Assembly: GCF_009762775.1 (NCBI RefSeq)
Contig: NZ_CP046401.1
Location: 7,576,001-7,640,000 of the forward strand
DNA length: 64,000 nucleotides
Reading direction: 5' to 3'
DNA from: Maribellus comscasis
Lineage (GTDB): Bacteria > Bacteroidota > Bacteroidia > Bacteroidales > Prolixibacteraceae
The notes beneath the pieces are model-generated. The model worked only from the letters and a program-made list of their open reading frames with translations. It was not told the origin of the DNA and searched no databases. Positions 9,704-19,103 of the stretch are shown piece by piece; position 1 is the first letter of the stretch; each line of letters starts with the position of its first letter. A program made the translations under genes and the position numbers.

Positions 9704-11479
9704 CTACCAAGCAGGGTCTTGTTGTAATACACCTACCTGAATATCAAGCTCACTTTCCGGTAAAGGCCAGTAATCATTTTTTTCAAGATTAAATACTGCA
9801 CCTTGCATAAAAGACCTGAATTCTGAGTCTTTGGTTATATATGATGGAATTACTTCATCCAGTTTTCCCCAGCGACGAAGGTCAAAAAACCGGTTTCCTT
9901 CCATAGCGGTTTCCAAACGAATTTCCATATGCACAGCTTCCCTGGCATACTCCTGACTTGGAAAGCTTTCATATTGCCCTAACAAATAATTTGCAGCAGG
10001 TTGATCCCAATCTACCTCAGCTCCTTCTGAGGAAGGAGCATTTGGAAAAACATAGGAAGTACATTTTCCCATAACAAAATCATTAGCCGACCTTCCTCTA
10101 ACTTGGTTCACCAAGTTTTTAGCCAATTCGAGATCGTTATCTTCAACTGCACATTCTGCTCTCCACAATAAAACGTGCGCATATCGTATTAACCTTGTGT
10201 TTAAAGCCGTTGAACGGGCAAAAGCTGCGTGCGATGCAATTCCAACTAAAGCTTTCGGATACATTCTCTTTTTGAGTTCGAATGGCCCTCCATTAGCAGG
10301 GTCGCGGGCCCAACCTGTACAAATTCCCCAATCCATAAACGGAATGCCACGTCTTGCAACAGTCCAATCTAAACGAGGATCTACTAAATCATCTGGCGGT
10401 ACAAACTCATCAGTAGAAGCAAGTCCCATATCATTTTTCAAATTTGTATCATCAAATTTTGGCCCACTAAAACCTAAAAGCGGTAATCCATTCTCATCTA
10501 CTTTATAGGCATTTACAAGATCTATTGATGGCTGATACATCCCGCAACAAACACCTAGCCCAGCAGTTGGAGGCGGATTTGTTGTCCAAATATCAGGAGT
10601 ACCATTGAATCCTTGAGCGGTTCCATCGTTAACGGCTCTTTGAATTTCAAAAATAGATTCCTGATTATTTTGATGTTCATAATCAAAGTTGTCGAAGTAG
10701 TGGTCAGCCAAACTATACTTATCACTGGTTATTATCTGATCCAGAAGTGTTTTTGCATCACTGTATTTCTCCTGATGCAGTTGAACATAAGCTTTTAATG
10801 CCATAGCCGCATATTTTGTAGCTCTTCCTGGTTCTCCAGAAAAACTTTCCGGCAACAATAAGATTGCATCATCCAAGTCCTGTTCAATTTCAGACCAAAT
10901 CGGGTGATCATTAGGAACTTTTTCAATTTCTATTTCTTCATTTGAAATAAATGGTACCTGGAAATGCATTCTTTGCAACCTGAAATGATAAAATCCTCTT
11001 AAAAATTTTGCCTGCCCCATGGCTAAGTCTTTTTCAGAGTCAGTCATATCATCTGCCTTTAGAATTGCATTTATACAATCATTGGCCCGAGAAACTCCGT
11101 CATATAAAACTACCCATTTATTAACAATATGGGGATTACTTGGCATCGCAACAAAACGTTCTATTTCACCTCCTTCTGCAAGATCAGATAAGGTAGATCC
11201 TTTATAAGCGTCATCGGAAGCACAATCCCAAACCCAATTCGTAGGCGAGGCAGAGTATGCTTCCCTAGGCCATCCCGATTTTATTGCGGCGCCTTTCACC
11301 AATGTATAACTTGCTGTTAAGAGCAGATCTACTCCTTCTTTTGTATTGAAATCCTCCAAAGAAACCACACCTGTTGGTTTCTTATATAGAAACTCTTCAC
11401 CACATGAAGTTGCTAAAAATATTGCTATCAAAAGTAGAAATATACTACTTTGTTTTATGTTTGCTATTCTCTTTTTCAT
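9704..11479 (-). CDS. SusD/RagB-family glycan-binding lipoprotein
   Basis: The 591-residue protein has a lipoprotein signal with the acceptor cysteine at about residue 26 (FLATSC). The N-terminal KPTGVVSLEDF segment, the helical repeats with AKFLRGFYHFRLQRM and YAAMALKAYVQLHQEKYSDA, and the C-terminal ETAMEGNRFFDLRRWGKLDEV and YWPLPESELD segments are diagnostic of SusD/RagB proteins. It should sit as a lid on the partner SusC-type channel encoded 25 bases upstream and capture an oligosaccharide at the cell surface. Specificity cannot be read from sequence; the neighbouring sulfatase, esterase and uronate/aldonate pathway suggest an acidic or sulfated ligand. Confidence 0.95.
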   Translation of the reverse strand: MKKRIANIKQSSIFLLLIAIFLATSCGEEFLYKKPTGVVSLEDFNTKEGVDLLLTASYTLVKGAAIKSGWPREAYSASPTNWVWDCASDDAYKGSTLSDLAEGGEIERFVAMPSNPHIVNKWVVLYDGVSRANDCINAILKADDMTDSEKDLAMGQAKFLRGFYHFRLQRMHFQVPFISNEEIEIEKVPNDHPIWSEIEQDLDDAILLLPESFSGEPGRATKYAAMALKAYVQLHQEKYSDAKTLLDQIITSDKYSLADHYFDNFDYEHQNNQESIFEIQRAVNDGTAQGFNGTPDIWTTNPPPTAGLGVCCGMYQPSIDLVNAYKVDENGLPLLGFSGPKFDDTNLKNDMGLASTDEFVPPDDLVDPRLDWTVARRGIPFMDWGICTGWARDPANGGPFELKKRMYPKALVGIASHAAFARSTALNTRLIRYAHVLLWRAECAVEDNDLELAKNLVNQVRGRSANDFVMGKCTSYVFPNAPSSEGAEVDWDQPAANYLLGQYESFPSQEYAREAVHMEIRLETAMEGNRFFDLRRWGKLDEVIPSYITKDSEFRSFMQGAVFNLEKNDYWPLPESELDIQVGVLQQDPAW

Positions 11480-11504
11480 TATATATTGATTTAAAAATTA
11501 CTGA

Positions 11505-14500
11505 TTAAAAAGTTACATTTATACCAAACATATAGGTTTTAACAGTTGGCCACCTGCCGGCATCTACACCAAAATTGATTCCTGAACTATAAAAGGCTGG
11601 ATCAAGACCATCGTATCCTGTGATAGTCACAAGATTCTGTGCTACAACGTATAAACGTAAGTTTTCTAACCCAATTTTATTGATAACTGTATTTGAGAAA
11701 GTGTAACCAACCTGCAGATTTCTCAATCTTAAATAGGAACCATCTTCTACGTAATAGGAACTTGGCAGTTGACTTACCTGATCGTTTATCTCCGCCAATG
11801 GCATTTTTGCGTCTGCATTATTGCTCAGATGTGGACTTCCCCAGGAATCATATAACCTTCTTGTTCCACGCCAGAATTCCATATAATTGAAATCCAAAAT
11901 ACGACGGTCAAGATTTAAAACATCATTTCCAATACTGGAATAAAACATGGCAGAAAGATCAAAATTCTTGTATGTAAAATTCAAATTAAGACCAAGTGTT
12001 AAATCGGGATGTGGATTGCCGATTGACGTCCTGTCATCTGAATTAATTACTTTATCATCATTAATATCAGCAAATATAAAATGACCTGCTTTGTTATATG
12101 TCGGGTCTAATTCATTGGGGAAATATGCTTCTGCTTCCCCATCGGTCTGGAATATTCCCAATACTTCATATCCATAAAATTCAGGGAAAGAAGTGCCTTT
12201 CTTGGCATAAGTATAATATTGATCTCTATAAATTGAGCCATAATTTACTTCATCTTCTGCATCCGACAAATTTTCCAGTTCGTTTTTATATCTTGAAGCA
12301 ACCAGATTTATATGGTAGGTGAAAACATTATTCGAAGATTTCCCTTTATAATCAAAAGACAAATCAAATCCTTTATTCAACATGTCGCCAATATTTACAG
12401 ATGGTGCAGATGCATATCCATATACTGCGGGAATGGCTTTGGGATAAAGCATATCACTGGTTTTTTTATTCCATAAATCAAGTCCTAACGAGAACTTTTC
12501 CAATACTGTGATATCCAAACCAAAATTAACTGTAGTTGTTGTTTCCCATTTTGCGTTGCGGTTACCAAAAGCTTTTGTTTCAAAACCGGAAATTGGGCTA
12601 TCATTTGAACCGTCGATAGGATAATATGAATAATTAATATTGGTTTGGAAAGTAGAGAAACCATTATATGTTCCAATTCTATTGTTTCCTGACTGCCCCC
12701 AACTTGCTCGAAATTTTAATAAATCCATCCAATCTACCGAATTCATAAATTCTTCATTGGAGATAATCCATCCTCCCGCAAATGAAGGAAAAGTACCCCA
12801 TCTGTAATTTTCGGCAAAAACAGATGAACCGTCATGTCTTACTATTCCGTCAAAAAAGTACTTATCTTTATACTCATAATGTAATCTACCAAAATACGAG
12901 GCAGAAGAACTTTCGGAATAACTTCCGCTATTTGTTTGTGTACCTTCTCCTGCACTTAATACAAAATATTCTTCGGTTTGCAAAAAATACTCTTCACGAG
13001 AAGCACTCATATTATCAGAGCGACTACTTGATGCTTCAAATCCTGCCATAACATCTACTCGATGGTCACCAAATGTTTTTATATAATTTAACGTGTTTGT
13101 CCAATCCCAGTTCCTGGCTTTACTTGAAGAAACAGTAAGTTTATCTATTGAAGTTCCCGAATAGTTCCAAGGATTTGCTTCAGTAGGCTGATTGACCCAT
13201 CCATTACCGGCATAAACACCCAGAATTGTTTTTACCGTGAAATTTTTCAAAAAACGAATATTTGCATACACATTACCCTCAAGCGACAAATATTTATTTG
13301 TATAATCACTTTGTCTCCATATCTCAGATGGTTCGTTCCTATTTGATGAGAATCCGACTAATTTTGTTACTGGTGCCCAATTACCCTCGATATCATACAC
13401 CGGACAAAGACGGGGCATCAGCATAGCCATGGAAACAGAACTTCCTTCTCCACCATCTGATTGCCTGCCCCAGTCATTCTGTGCCCGAACGCCAAAATTT
13501 TCTCCAATCTCTAACCAATCATAAAGATCCATTGATAAATTGGTACGAAAATTAAACCTGTCATATCCTGATTCCTTTACCGAACCCAAGTTATCAGTAT
13601 AACCAAATACAACACCATACGTTAACTTGTCCGCTCCACCAGTAATTGTCATATCATAGTCCTGGGTAATTGCATTCTGATAGATATAATCAAACCAATT
13701 GGTTCCTTCGGGAGTCGATTCAACAATTTGATAATCATAAGCACTATAATTGCTTAAATCAATATCGTTAGTAACACTTGGGTAAATATATTTTGGTATA
13801 ACCGGGGTTGCGCCATTTCCATAAAGAGGATGATTAGGCTCCATTCCCGAATTTTCATATGACATCCACAACATTTCACCAAACTCTGTTGGATTTAGCA
13901 TATCATACTGAGGAGGTAAAGCACTAACACTAGCCCTTGCGTTTACTGTAACCTTTGGCGCTTGTGATTTACTCCCTTGTATTGTAGTTACTACAATAAC
14001 TCCGTTAGCCCCCCTTGCACCATAAATCGCAGTAGATGCAGCATCTTTAAGTACAGACATTGATTCAATCTCTGCTGGATTTAATCGTCCGATATCAGAC
14101 GGAATACCATCAACAATTACAAGTGGCGAAGTACTATTAATTGTCCCGATTCCTCGGATCTGAATATTCGCACCAGACCCCGGAGTATTTCCACTATTGG
14201 CAACAACTCCAGGCACCATGCCCTGTAATGCATTTGTAATATTATTAACAGGGTTGATTTTCTTTAACTCTGAAGTATTGACATTTACAATGCTCCCTGT
14301 TAAAGCTTGTTTACTTCTGGTTCCATAACCGATAGCTACCACTTCTTCAATACCTATTGCGTCAACTTGTAATGCAATCTCGAACCTTCGTTGGTCTCCA
14401 ACAGGTATTTCCTGCTTAAGCATTCCTACAAATGAAACAACCAATGTAGCATCTGGTTCCACATTAAATGAAAATTCACCATCTACATTTGAGACAGTCC

Positions 14501-14675
14501 CATTAGTTGTTCCTTTTTCAACAATTGTTGCTCCTGGAATGAAATTTCCATCCATTCCTTTTATGATTCCAGTTACTTCAATTTTTTGTGCAAAGCTGCT
14601 AATTACACTTATCATAAGAACAAGTGTAATCCATAACCTAAGATAAGAATAATCTCTCAAAAGTTTTTTTTTCAT
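11505..14675 (-). CDS. SusC/RagA-family TonB-dependent outer-membrane transporter
   Basis: The 1,056-residue protein has a signal peptide to about residue 29 (SSFAQ). A CarboxypepD_reg-like beta-sandwich (VTGIIKGMDGNFIPGATIVE to about residue 105) is followed by the plug domain (EEVVAIGYGT, LQGMVPGVV, IQIRGIGTINSTSPLVIVDG, VLKDAASTAIYGARGANGV). A 22-strand-type barrel ends in an aromatic residue (YMFGINVTF). It imports oligosaccharides using TonB energy with the SusD partner downstream. A TAATTTTG minus-7 box and an AAACGTTTTAGC operator lie upstream, so expression is probably controlled by the adjacent LacI-type regulator. Confidence 0.96.
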   Translation of the reverse strand: MKKKLLRDYSYLRLWITLVLMISVISSFAQKIEVTGIIKGMDGNFIPGATIVEKGTTNGTVSNVDGEFSFNVEPDATLVVSFVGMLKQEIPVGDQRRFEIALQVDAIGIEEVVAIGYGTRSKQALTGSIVNVNTSELKKINPVNNITNALQGMVPGVVANSGNTPGSGANIQIRGIGTINSTSPLVIVDGIPSDIGRLNPAEIESMSVLKDAASTAIYGARGANGVIVVTTIQGSKSQAPKVTVNARASVSALPPQYDMLNPTEFGEMLWMSYENSGMEPNHPLYGNGATPVIPKYIYPSVTNDIDLSNYSAYDYQIVESTPEGTNWFDYIYQNAITQDYDMTITGGADKLTYGVVFGYTDNLGSVKESGYDRFNFRTNLSMDLYDWLEIGENFGVRAQNDWGRQSDGGEGSSVSMAMLMPRLCPVYDIEGNWAPVTKLVGFSSNRNEPSEIWRQSDYTNKYLSLEGNVYANIRFLKNFTVKTILGVYAGNGWVNQPTEANPWNYSGTSIDKLTVSSSKARNWDWTNTLNYIKTFGDHRVDVMAGFEASSSRSDNMSASREEYFLQTEEYFVLSAGEGTQTNSGSYSESSSASYFGRLHYEYKDKYFFDGIVRHDGSSVFAENYRWGTFPSFAGGWIISNEEFMNSVDWMDLLKFRASWGQSGNNRIGTYNGFSTFQTNINYSYYPIDGSNDSPISGFETKAFGNRNAKWETTTTVNFGLDITVLEKFSLGLDLWNKKTSDMLYPKAIPAVYGYASAPSVNIGDMLNKGFDLSFDYKGKSSNNVFTYHINLVASRYKNELENLSDAEDEVNYGSIYRDQYYTYAKKGTSFPEFYGYEVLGIFQTDGEAEAYFPNELDPTYNKAGHFIFADINDDKVINSDDRTSIGNPHPDLTLGLNLNFTYKNFDLSAMFYSSIGNDVLNLDRRILDFNYMEFWRGTRRLYDSWGSPHLSNNADAKMPLAEINDQVSQLPSSYYVEDGSYLRLRNLQVGYTFSNTVINKIGLENLRLYVVAQNLVTITGYDGLDPAFYSSGINFGVDAGRWPTVKTYMFGINVTF

Positions 14676-14719
14676 ATTTACTTGATTAGCAATTAATTAA
14701 TTTATTGATTAAGTCACTC

Positions 14720-14752
14720 AAACGTTTTAGCACTTCATAATAAACAAAATTA
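14720..14752 (-). promoter_or_regulatory. susC promoter with LacI-type operator
   Basis: On the minus strand TAATTTTG (14,745-14,752) fits the Bacteroidota minus-7 consensus TAnnTTTG. Thirteen bases downstream of it lies GCTAAAACGTTT (14,720-14,731), identical over 12 bases to the site at the TRAP promoter. This position would let a repressor block early transcription. Confidence 0.65.
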
Positions 14753-14754
14753 TT

Positions 14755-15771
14755 TTAAGACCCCCTGTCTACTAATTGTGCTGAATAAACTATTTTGTTT
14801 TTCATTTTATTAGTTCTCTTATTTTTAATTTCATCAATCAAAATTCTCACACTTTCAACTCCTATTTCTTCTATAGGCTGTATCAAAGATGTAACTGGTG
14901 GTTGTAACACCTTAAAAAAATCATTATCATCAAAACAAATAACAGAGATGTCTTTTCCCTTTTTTATATATTGGTCATACAAAATCTGTATTCCGGGCAA
15001 TGCCGTGCTGTTCGTCGGAAAAAATACTGAATCAATTTTTAACTTATCAACCAAATATGGCATATAGTCCTTTAGCAAGGTATTCGTTTTTATATCATCC
15101 CAAAATGGCACCTCTGGGACCAACCTTTTATCAAATCGAATACCGTTGTCCTTTAATGCCGCTTTGTAACCTTCCAATCTCTCCGCCATATGAAAGAAAT
15201 TAGTATCGTATGAAAAGGTACCTATCCGTCTTTTTCCTTTTTTTATTAGATAAACAGTTGCATCGTAGGCAGATTGCCAGTTATTCATTACTACACAATT
15301 TGCATTAATTTTTGGAAAATGCCTATCAACAAGCACAAATGGAATCTGTTGAGAACTTAACTGATTTAGCTTCTCATGGATTCCCTGAGTTGGTATAAGT
15401 ATCAATCCATCTACCCTCTGATTCAGGAATGAATCTATAACCTCAATACATTTATCATCATTTTCGTCTGAGCTAGCAAAAAATACTCTGTATCCAGACC
15501 TCATTGCCTCCTTTTCAACACGCCTTGCCAATTTCACAAAAAATGCATTGGAAATATCAGAAATAACAAATCCAATTGAGTTTGTAATTCCTTTCCGTAA
15601 CCCTCTGGCTAGTGTATTAGGCCTATAATTCAATTCTTTAGCCGCGGCAAATATTTTTCTCTCAAGTTCCTCACTAATCCTGTTTTCTGATGCTTTACCA
15701 TTTAATACAAGAGAAACAGTTGAATAAGAAACTCCAACAAATGCAGCAATATCTTTTATTGTAACAGACAT
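14755..15771 (-). CDS. LacI/GalR-family transcriptional regulator
   Basis: The 338-residue protein has the LacI helix-turn-helix at residues 3-50 (TIKDIAAFVGVSYSTVSLVL, hinge helix RPNTLARGLRKG) followed by a periplasmic-binding-protein-like effector domain (IGFVISDISNAFFVKLARRV, VDGLILIPTQG, PFVLVDRH, SVICFDDNDFFKVLQPPVTS). It lies between the divergent susC cluster and the TRAP operon, the usual place of a local regulator. Palindromes with related cores lie at both flanking promoters and upstream of this gene itself. The inducer is probably a sugar acid or its keto-deoxy derivative; this is inference. Confidence 0.93.
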   Translation of the reverse strand: MSVTIKDIAAFVGVSYSTVSLVLNGKASENRISEELERKIFAAAKELNYRPNTLARGLRKGITNSIGFVISDISNAFFVKLARRVEKEAMRSGYRVFFASSDENDDKCIEVIDSFLNQRVDGLILIPTQGIHEKLNQLSSQQIPFVLVDRHFPKINANCVVMNNWQSAYDATVYLIKKGKRRIGTFSYDTNFFHMAERLEGYKAALKDNGIRFDKRLVPEVPFWDDIKTNTLLKDYMPYLVDKLKIDSVFFPTNSTALPGIQILYDQYIKKGKDISVICFDDNDFFKVLQPPVTSLIQPIEEIGVESVRILIDEIKNKRTNKMKNKIVYSAQLVDRGS

Positions 15772-15886
15772 TTATTACTTTATTATTTTGGGTGCAAGAT
15801 ATGAAGAAAATCAATTAAAAAAAAGAAATATTAAACATGCTTAAAAACATAATACATATAACATACTCATTATAAGTAAAATATAA

Positions 15887-15904
15887 TGCTAAAACTTTTT
15901 AGCA
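15887..15904. promoter_or_regulatory. palindromic candidate operator upstream of lacI-type gene
   Basis: TGCTAAAACTTTTTAGCA has perfect 8-base half sites TGCTAAAA/TTTTAGCA around a CT centre, 116 bases upstream of the regulator start. The half site GCTAAAA is the same as in the susC and TRAP sites. Autoregulation is inferred. The remaining 15,772-16,208 gap is very AT-rich and has no gene that I can see. Confidence 0.6.
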
Positions 15905-16122
15905 TTTTACTACAAATAACTTACAATATGCGTATAGAATTAATATTTATTCTACTATATATCAGTATATTATATAAATATAGAACATATTAACTTATTT
16001 TATACAACCCCATAACCATATCATCTTACTAAATCTTACTCTTCAACTATTGTTTAAAAGAATAACATTTCACCTCAATAATAAAATACTTATATACAAT
16101 CAATTATAAATTAATTTAATTA

Positions 16123-16173
16123 TTTTTTGCTATTATAAAAGAAAAAATACATACATTTGCTAAAACGTTTTTG
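16123..16173 (+). promoter_or_regulatory. TRAP operon promoter overlapped by LacI-type operator
   Basis: TTTTTTG (16,123-16,129) and TACATTTG (16,152-16,159) fit the Bacteroidota minus-33 TTTG and minus-7 TAnnTTTG elements, 22 bases apart. GCTAAAACGTTTTTG (16,159-16,173) begins at the last base of the minus-7 box. It shares GCTAAAACGTTT with the susC site. The arrangement indicates repression by the adjacent regulator. Confidence 0.7.
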
Positions 16174-16208
16174 TTATTTACAATATTAATTCAATTATTA
16201 GATTTTTA

Positions 16209-16664
16209 ATGTTTATGAAAAAAATATCTGATTATATTCTTGCATCATTACTGGCATTAATCGTTGCAATTATGTTCACACAGGTAGTATTCAGATATAC
16301 ATTTAACAACTCACTTTCCTGGAGTGAAGAGATTGCAAAATTTCTTTTTATCTGGATTACGTTTATTGGAGCCGCTTTGTGTTTTAGAGATTATATGCAC
16401 CTTGGTGTAGACTTTTTATTAGAGAAGGTACCTGGCAAATATAAAACTTTACTACTCATTTTCAACACACTCCTAATAACTGCTTTTAACGGCGGGATGA
16501 TAGTTTTAGGATTTATGTGGGTAAATGATGTATCCGGTACTCTAAGCCCGGCAGTAGGACTTCCTTTAAATATAGTCTTCTATGCAGCTCTTCCCTGCTC
16601 TGCGCTACTGTCATTCATTTATGGATTGGTAAGATTACGGAAAGAATTTAAGAAAATTAATTAA
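16209..16664 (+). CDS. TRAP transporter small permease (DctQ family)
   Basis: The 151-residue membrane protein has four predicted hydrophobic segments (ILASLLALIVAIMFTQVVF, FIWITFIGAALCF, a central helix around LLIFNTLLITAFNGGMIVLG, and the C-terminal IVFYAALPCSALLSFIYGL). The FRYTFNNSLSWSEEIAKFLF motif is characteristic of DctQ. ATG 16,209 or the ATG two codons later could both be used. It is the first gene of the plus-strand catabolic operon and lies 14 bases before the large permease gene. Together with DctM and DctP it imports an organic or sugar acid using an ion gradient. Confidence 0.93.
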   Translation: MFMKKISDYILASLLALIVAIMFTQVVFRYTFNNSLSWSEEIAKFLFIWITFIGAALCFRDYMHLGVDFLLEKVPGKYKTLLLIFNTLLITAFNGGMIVLGFMWVNDVSGTLSPAVGLPLNIVFYAALPCSALLSFIYGLVRLRKEFKKIN

Positions 16665-16678
16665 AACAAGTTAAGCAA

Positions 16679-17962
16679 ATGATATTTCTAATAATATGCA
16701 TGTTGTTGTTACTAATACTTGGAGTAAGAATTGCCTATGCACTTGGTATCAGTTCTTTGCTTTACATCATACTCTTTACAGATATATCTCCAATGGTGAT
16801 TGCACAACAAATATCAGCAGGCTCAGACTCAATCGTATTACTTGCTCTTCCATTTTTTTTATTGGCCGGAGAAATTATGAATGCAGGAGGAATTACACAT
16901 CGTTTGATCAGATTTGCAATGTCATTAATTGGCAACATCAGAGGAGGTCTTTCATTTGTTGTTGTTATAACAAACATGATCATGGCAGCAGTATCAGGCG
17001 CTGCAATTGCGAGTGGGGCTGCTGTTGGTTCTGTTATGATTAAATCGATGGAAGAAAAAGGGTATAATAAAGGATTTGCAGGCGCAATAAATGCAGCGGC
17101 TGCTACCATTGGACCGGTGATCCCACCAAGTGTTGGTTTTATTATATATGCTTCTGTTTCAAATGCCTCAGTTGGGAAACTATTTATCGCAGGAATAATT
17201 CCAGGAATAATACTTGGTTTAGGAATGATGATATTTTGTTATATTCTATCGATCCGCCACAATTTCCCAGCAGGAGAAAAAAGGAACTGGAATGAAGTAA
17301 TTTTAAGTTTTAAAAGTGCAATATGGTCATTGTTAATGCCGGTTATAATAATTGGGGGTATAATGTCCGGAGCCGTTACAGCTACTGAAGCAGGTGTAAT
17401 TGCGGTTGTATATGGTTTAATCGTTGGTATATTTATACACAGGGATATTTCCATTAAAACTCTTCCGGCCATTTTTACCAATACCGCCAAACAAACCGCA
17501 CGTATTATGATTGTGATAGCCTGCGCATCTGCTTTTGGCTGGATTATTTCCCGAGAAATTGAACCTAGTCTCTTTGTTGAAAATGTTTTGTCAGTTGCTG
17601 GTCAAAAATGGATTTTCATGTTTGTCATCATCATAATCATTATCGCATTGGGCACTTTCATGGAAGGTGGAAGTATAATGATAATATTAACACCTTTAAT
17701 ACTTCCAATATTATTAACGCTAGGTATTGATATAGTTCACTTTGGCGTAATGTTTCAGTTAGCCATCATGCTTGGATTAATAACTCCTCCGGTTGGTATA
17801 CTATTATTTGTAATATCCGGTGCAGGAAATATAGAGATCAAAGACATAATTATGAATATTTGGCCGTTTTATTTGGTAATTCTGATAGTAATAATCACTT
17901 GTGCGATATTCCCGGAAACAACCTTATGGCTTATAAATACTCTTGGTAACAATATAAGCTGA
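16679..17962 (+). CDS. TRAP transporter large permease (DctM family)
   Basis: The 427-residue, highly hydrophobic protein has about twelve membrane segments and typical DctM signatures: DSIVLLALPFFLLAGEIMNAG, AAVSGAAIASGAAVGSVMI, INAAAATIGPVIPPSVGFI and IMLGLITPPVGILLFV. It forms the transport channel with the small permease upstream. A TRAP system next to a SusC/SusD pair implies that monosaccharide-sized acids released in the periplasm are taken up here, while the Sus pair brings in larger pieces. The substrate is inferred from the operon to be an aldonate, uronate or related acid. Confidence 0.95.
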   Translation: MIFLIICMLLLLILGVRIAYALGISSLLYIILFTDISPMVIAQQISAGSDSIVLLALPFFLLAGEIMNAGGITHRLIRFAMSLIGNIRGGLSFVVVITNMIMAAVSGAAIASGAAVGSVMIKSMEEKGYNKGFAGAINAAAATIGPVIPPSVGFIIYASVSNASVGKLFIAGIIPGIILGLGMMIFCYILSIRHNFPAGEKRNWNEVILSFKSAIWSLLMPVIIIGGIMSGAVTATEAGVIAVVYGLIVGIFIHRDISIKTLPAIFTNTAKQTARIMIVIACASAFGWIISREIEPSLFVENVLSVAGQKWIFMFVIIIIIIALGTFMEGGSIMIILTPLILPILLTLGIDIVHFGVMFQLAIMLGLITPPVGILLFVISGAGNIEIKDIIMNIWPFYLVILIVIITCAIFPETTLWLINTLGNNIS

Positions 17963-18014
17963 TTTTAATTTTTTAAAAGAGACTCATATTAAGACTTTAA
18001 CGCAAATAAAAGGA

Positions 18015-19103
18015 ATGGTGCATAATTCAAAATATAGCAAATTCGACAAACCCTTATTGGTTGATTATTTGGCAACAAAACAAGTAACAAAGTCTCTTTT
18101 GAAATATTATTCCCTCAAAAATGAGAACGAATTACTCAATAAGCTTAAATCTGATTTTTATTACCTGTCATGCAGGGATATAAGTCAAAATGAAAGTTGC
18201 TTTCCATTTTACAGGGGGCCTAAACTTAAAATAACAGATACCAAAAGAATTTGTCCATTGGGTATTCATTGGAAAAGATTGGTATATGATGATAAATTTG
18301 GAGTGGATGAAGCAATTAATAGCCCCTTATCTTCGGAATTTATTAAAGAAGAGGATATTTTAAACTTAAAATTACCTGACCCTCGTTGGTTTGATTTTTC
18401 ACCCCTTACGAAAGAATGTGATTTAAATGCAAAAAGAATCATTGTAGGGGGATTATGGTCTGCCATTCATGGAGATAGTTACCGGATGATGGGATACGAG
18501 AATTTTCTTTTAAACATTGCTTTAAATAAAAACCTGGTTCAGTTACTTGTGAATCGAATGACTGACTTTTATATTGAAATGAATACTCGCTATTTTGAAG
18601 TAGTTAAAGATAAAATGGACGTCTTTTTTATGGGTAATGACTTTGGTTCGCAATCCGGATTAATGATAAGCGAGGAAGATTGGTATGAAATTTATTACAA
18701 CAATTATAAAAAACTTATTGACCTTGCACATTCCTTTAACCTCAAGGTAATGGTGCATTCGTGTGGCTCCATTGAGCCTTTAATCCCATATTTTATTAAG
18801 CTTGGAGTTGATATAATTGACCCGGTTCAAACTACAGCAAAAGGAATGGACCCACAAGCTTTAGGAGAAAAATATGGAAAAAAAATCTCATTTCATGGTG
18901 CAATCGATACTCAATCTGTAATACCATATGGAACTTCAGAGGATATTGAGACACATGTTTCAATTTTGATACGACACCTAAATAAAAATAAAAATTACAT
19001 TGCTGCTCCCTCAAACAATTTTATGACCGGAACACCCCCGCAAAATATTGATACCGTTTATGAAACCATTAATAAATTAAAAAGTAATGAATTTTTACAA
19101 TAA
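18015..19103 (+). CDS. uroporphyrinogen-decarboxylase-superfamily protein (URO-D-like)
   Basis: The 362-residue cytoplasmic protein has the URO-D/corrinoid-methyltransferase-like C-terminal half. FMGNDFGSQSGLMISEEDWYE is followed by KVMVHSCGSIEPLIPYFIKLGVDIIDPVQ and then ISFHGAIDTQSVIPYGTSEDI. Members of this superfamily include heme-pathway decarboxylases and cobamide-dependent methyltransferases. This protein lacks the N-terminal pattern of HemE and sits between TRAP genes, so a role in metabolism of the imported compound, possibly methyl transfer, is more likely than heme synthesis. That role is inference. Its 3' end overlaps the dctP-type gene by 17 bases, so the two are translationally linked. 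Confidence 0.78.
   Translation: MVHNSKYSKFDKPLLVDYLATKQVTKSLLKYYSLKNENELLNKLKSDFYYLSCRDISQNESCFPFYRGPKLKITDTKRICPLGIHWKRLVYDDKFGVDEAINSPLSSEFIKEEDILNLKLPDPRWFDFSPLTKECDLNAKRIIVGGLWSAIHGDSYRMMGYENFLLNIALNKNLVQLLVNRMTDFYIEMNTRYFEVVKDKMDVFFMGNDFGSQSGLMISEEDWYEIYYNNYKKLIDLAHSFNLKVMVHSCGSIEPLIPYFIKLGVDIIDPVQTTAKGMDPQALGEKYGKKISFHGAIDTQSVIPYGTSEDIETHVSILIRHLNKNKNYIAAPSNNFMTGTPPQNIDTVYETINKLKSNEFLQ

Noticed and set aside
18015..19103. Heme-pathway hemE
   Set aside because: The gene sits inside a transport operon, overlaps dctP and lacks the HemE N-terminal pattern; a URO-D superfamily assignment is as far as the sequence goes.
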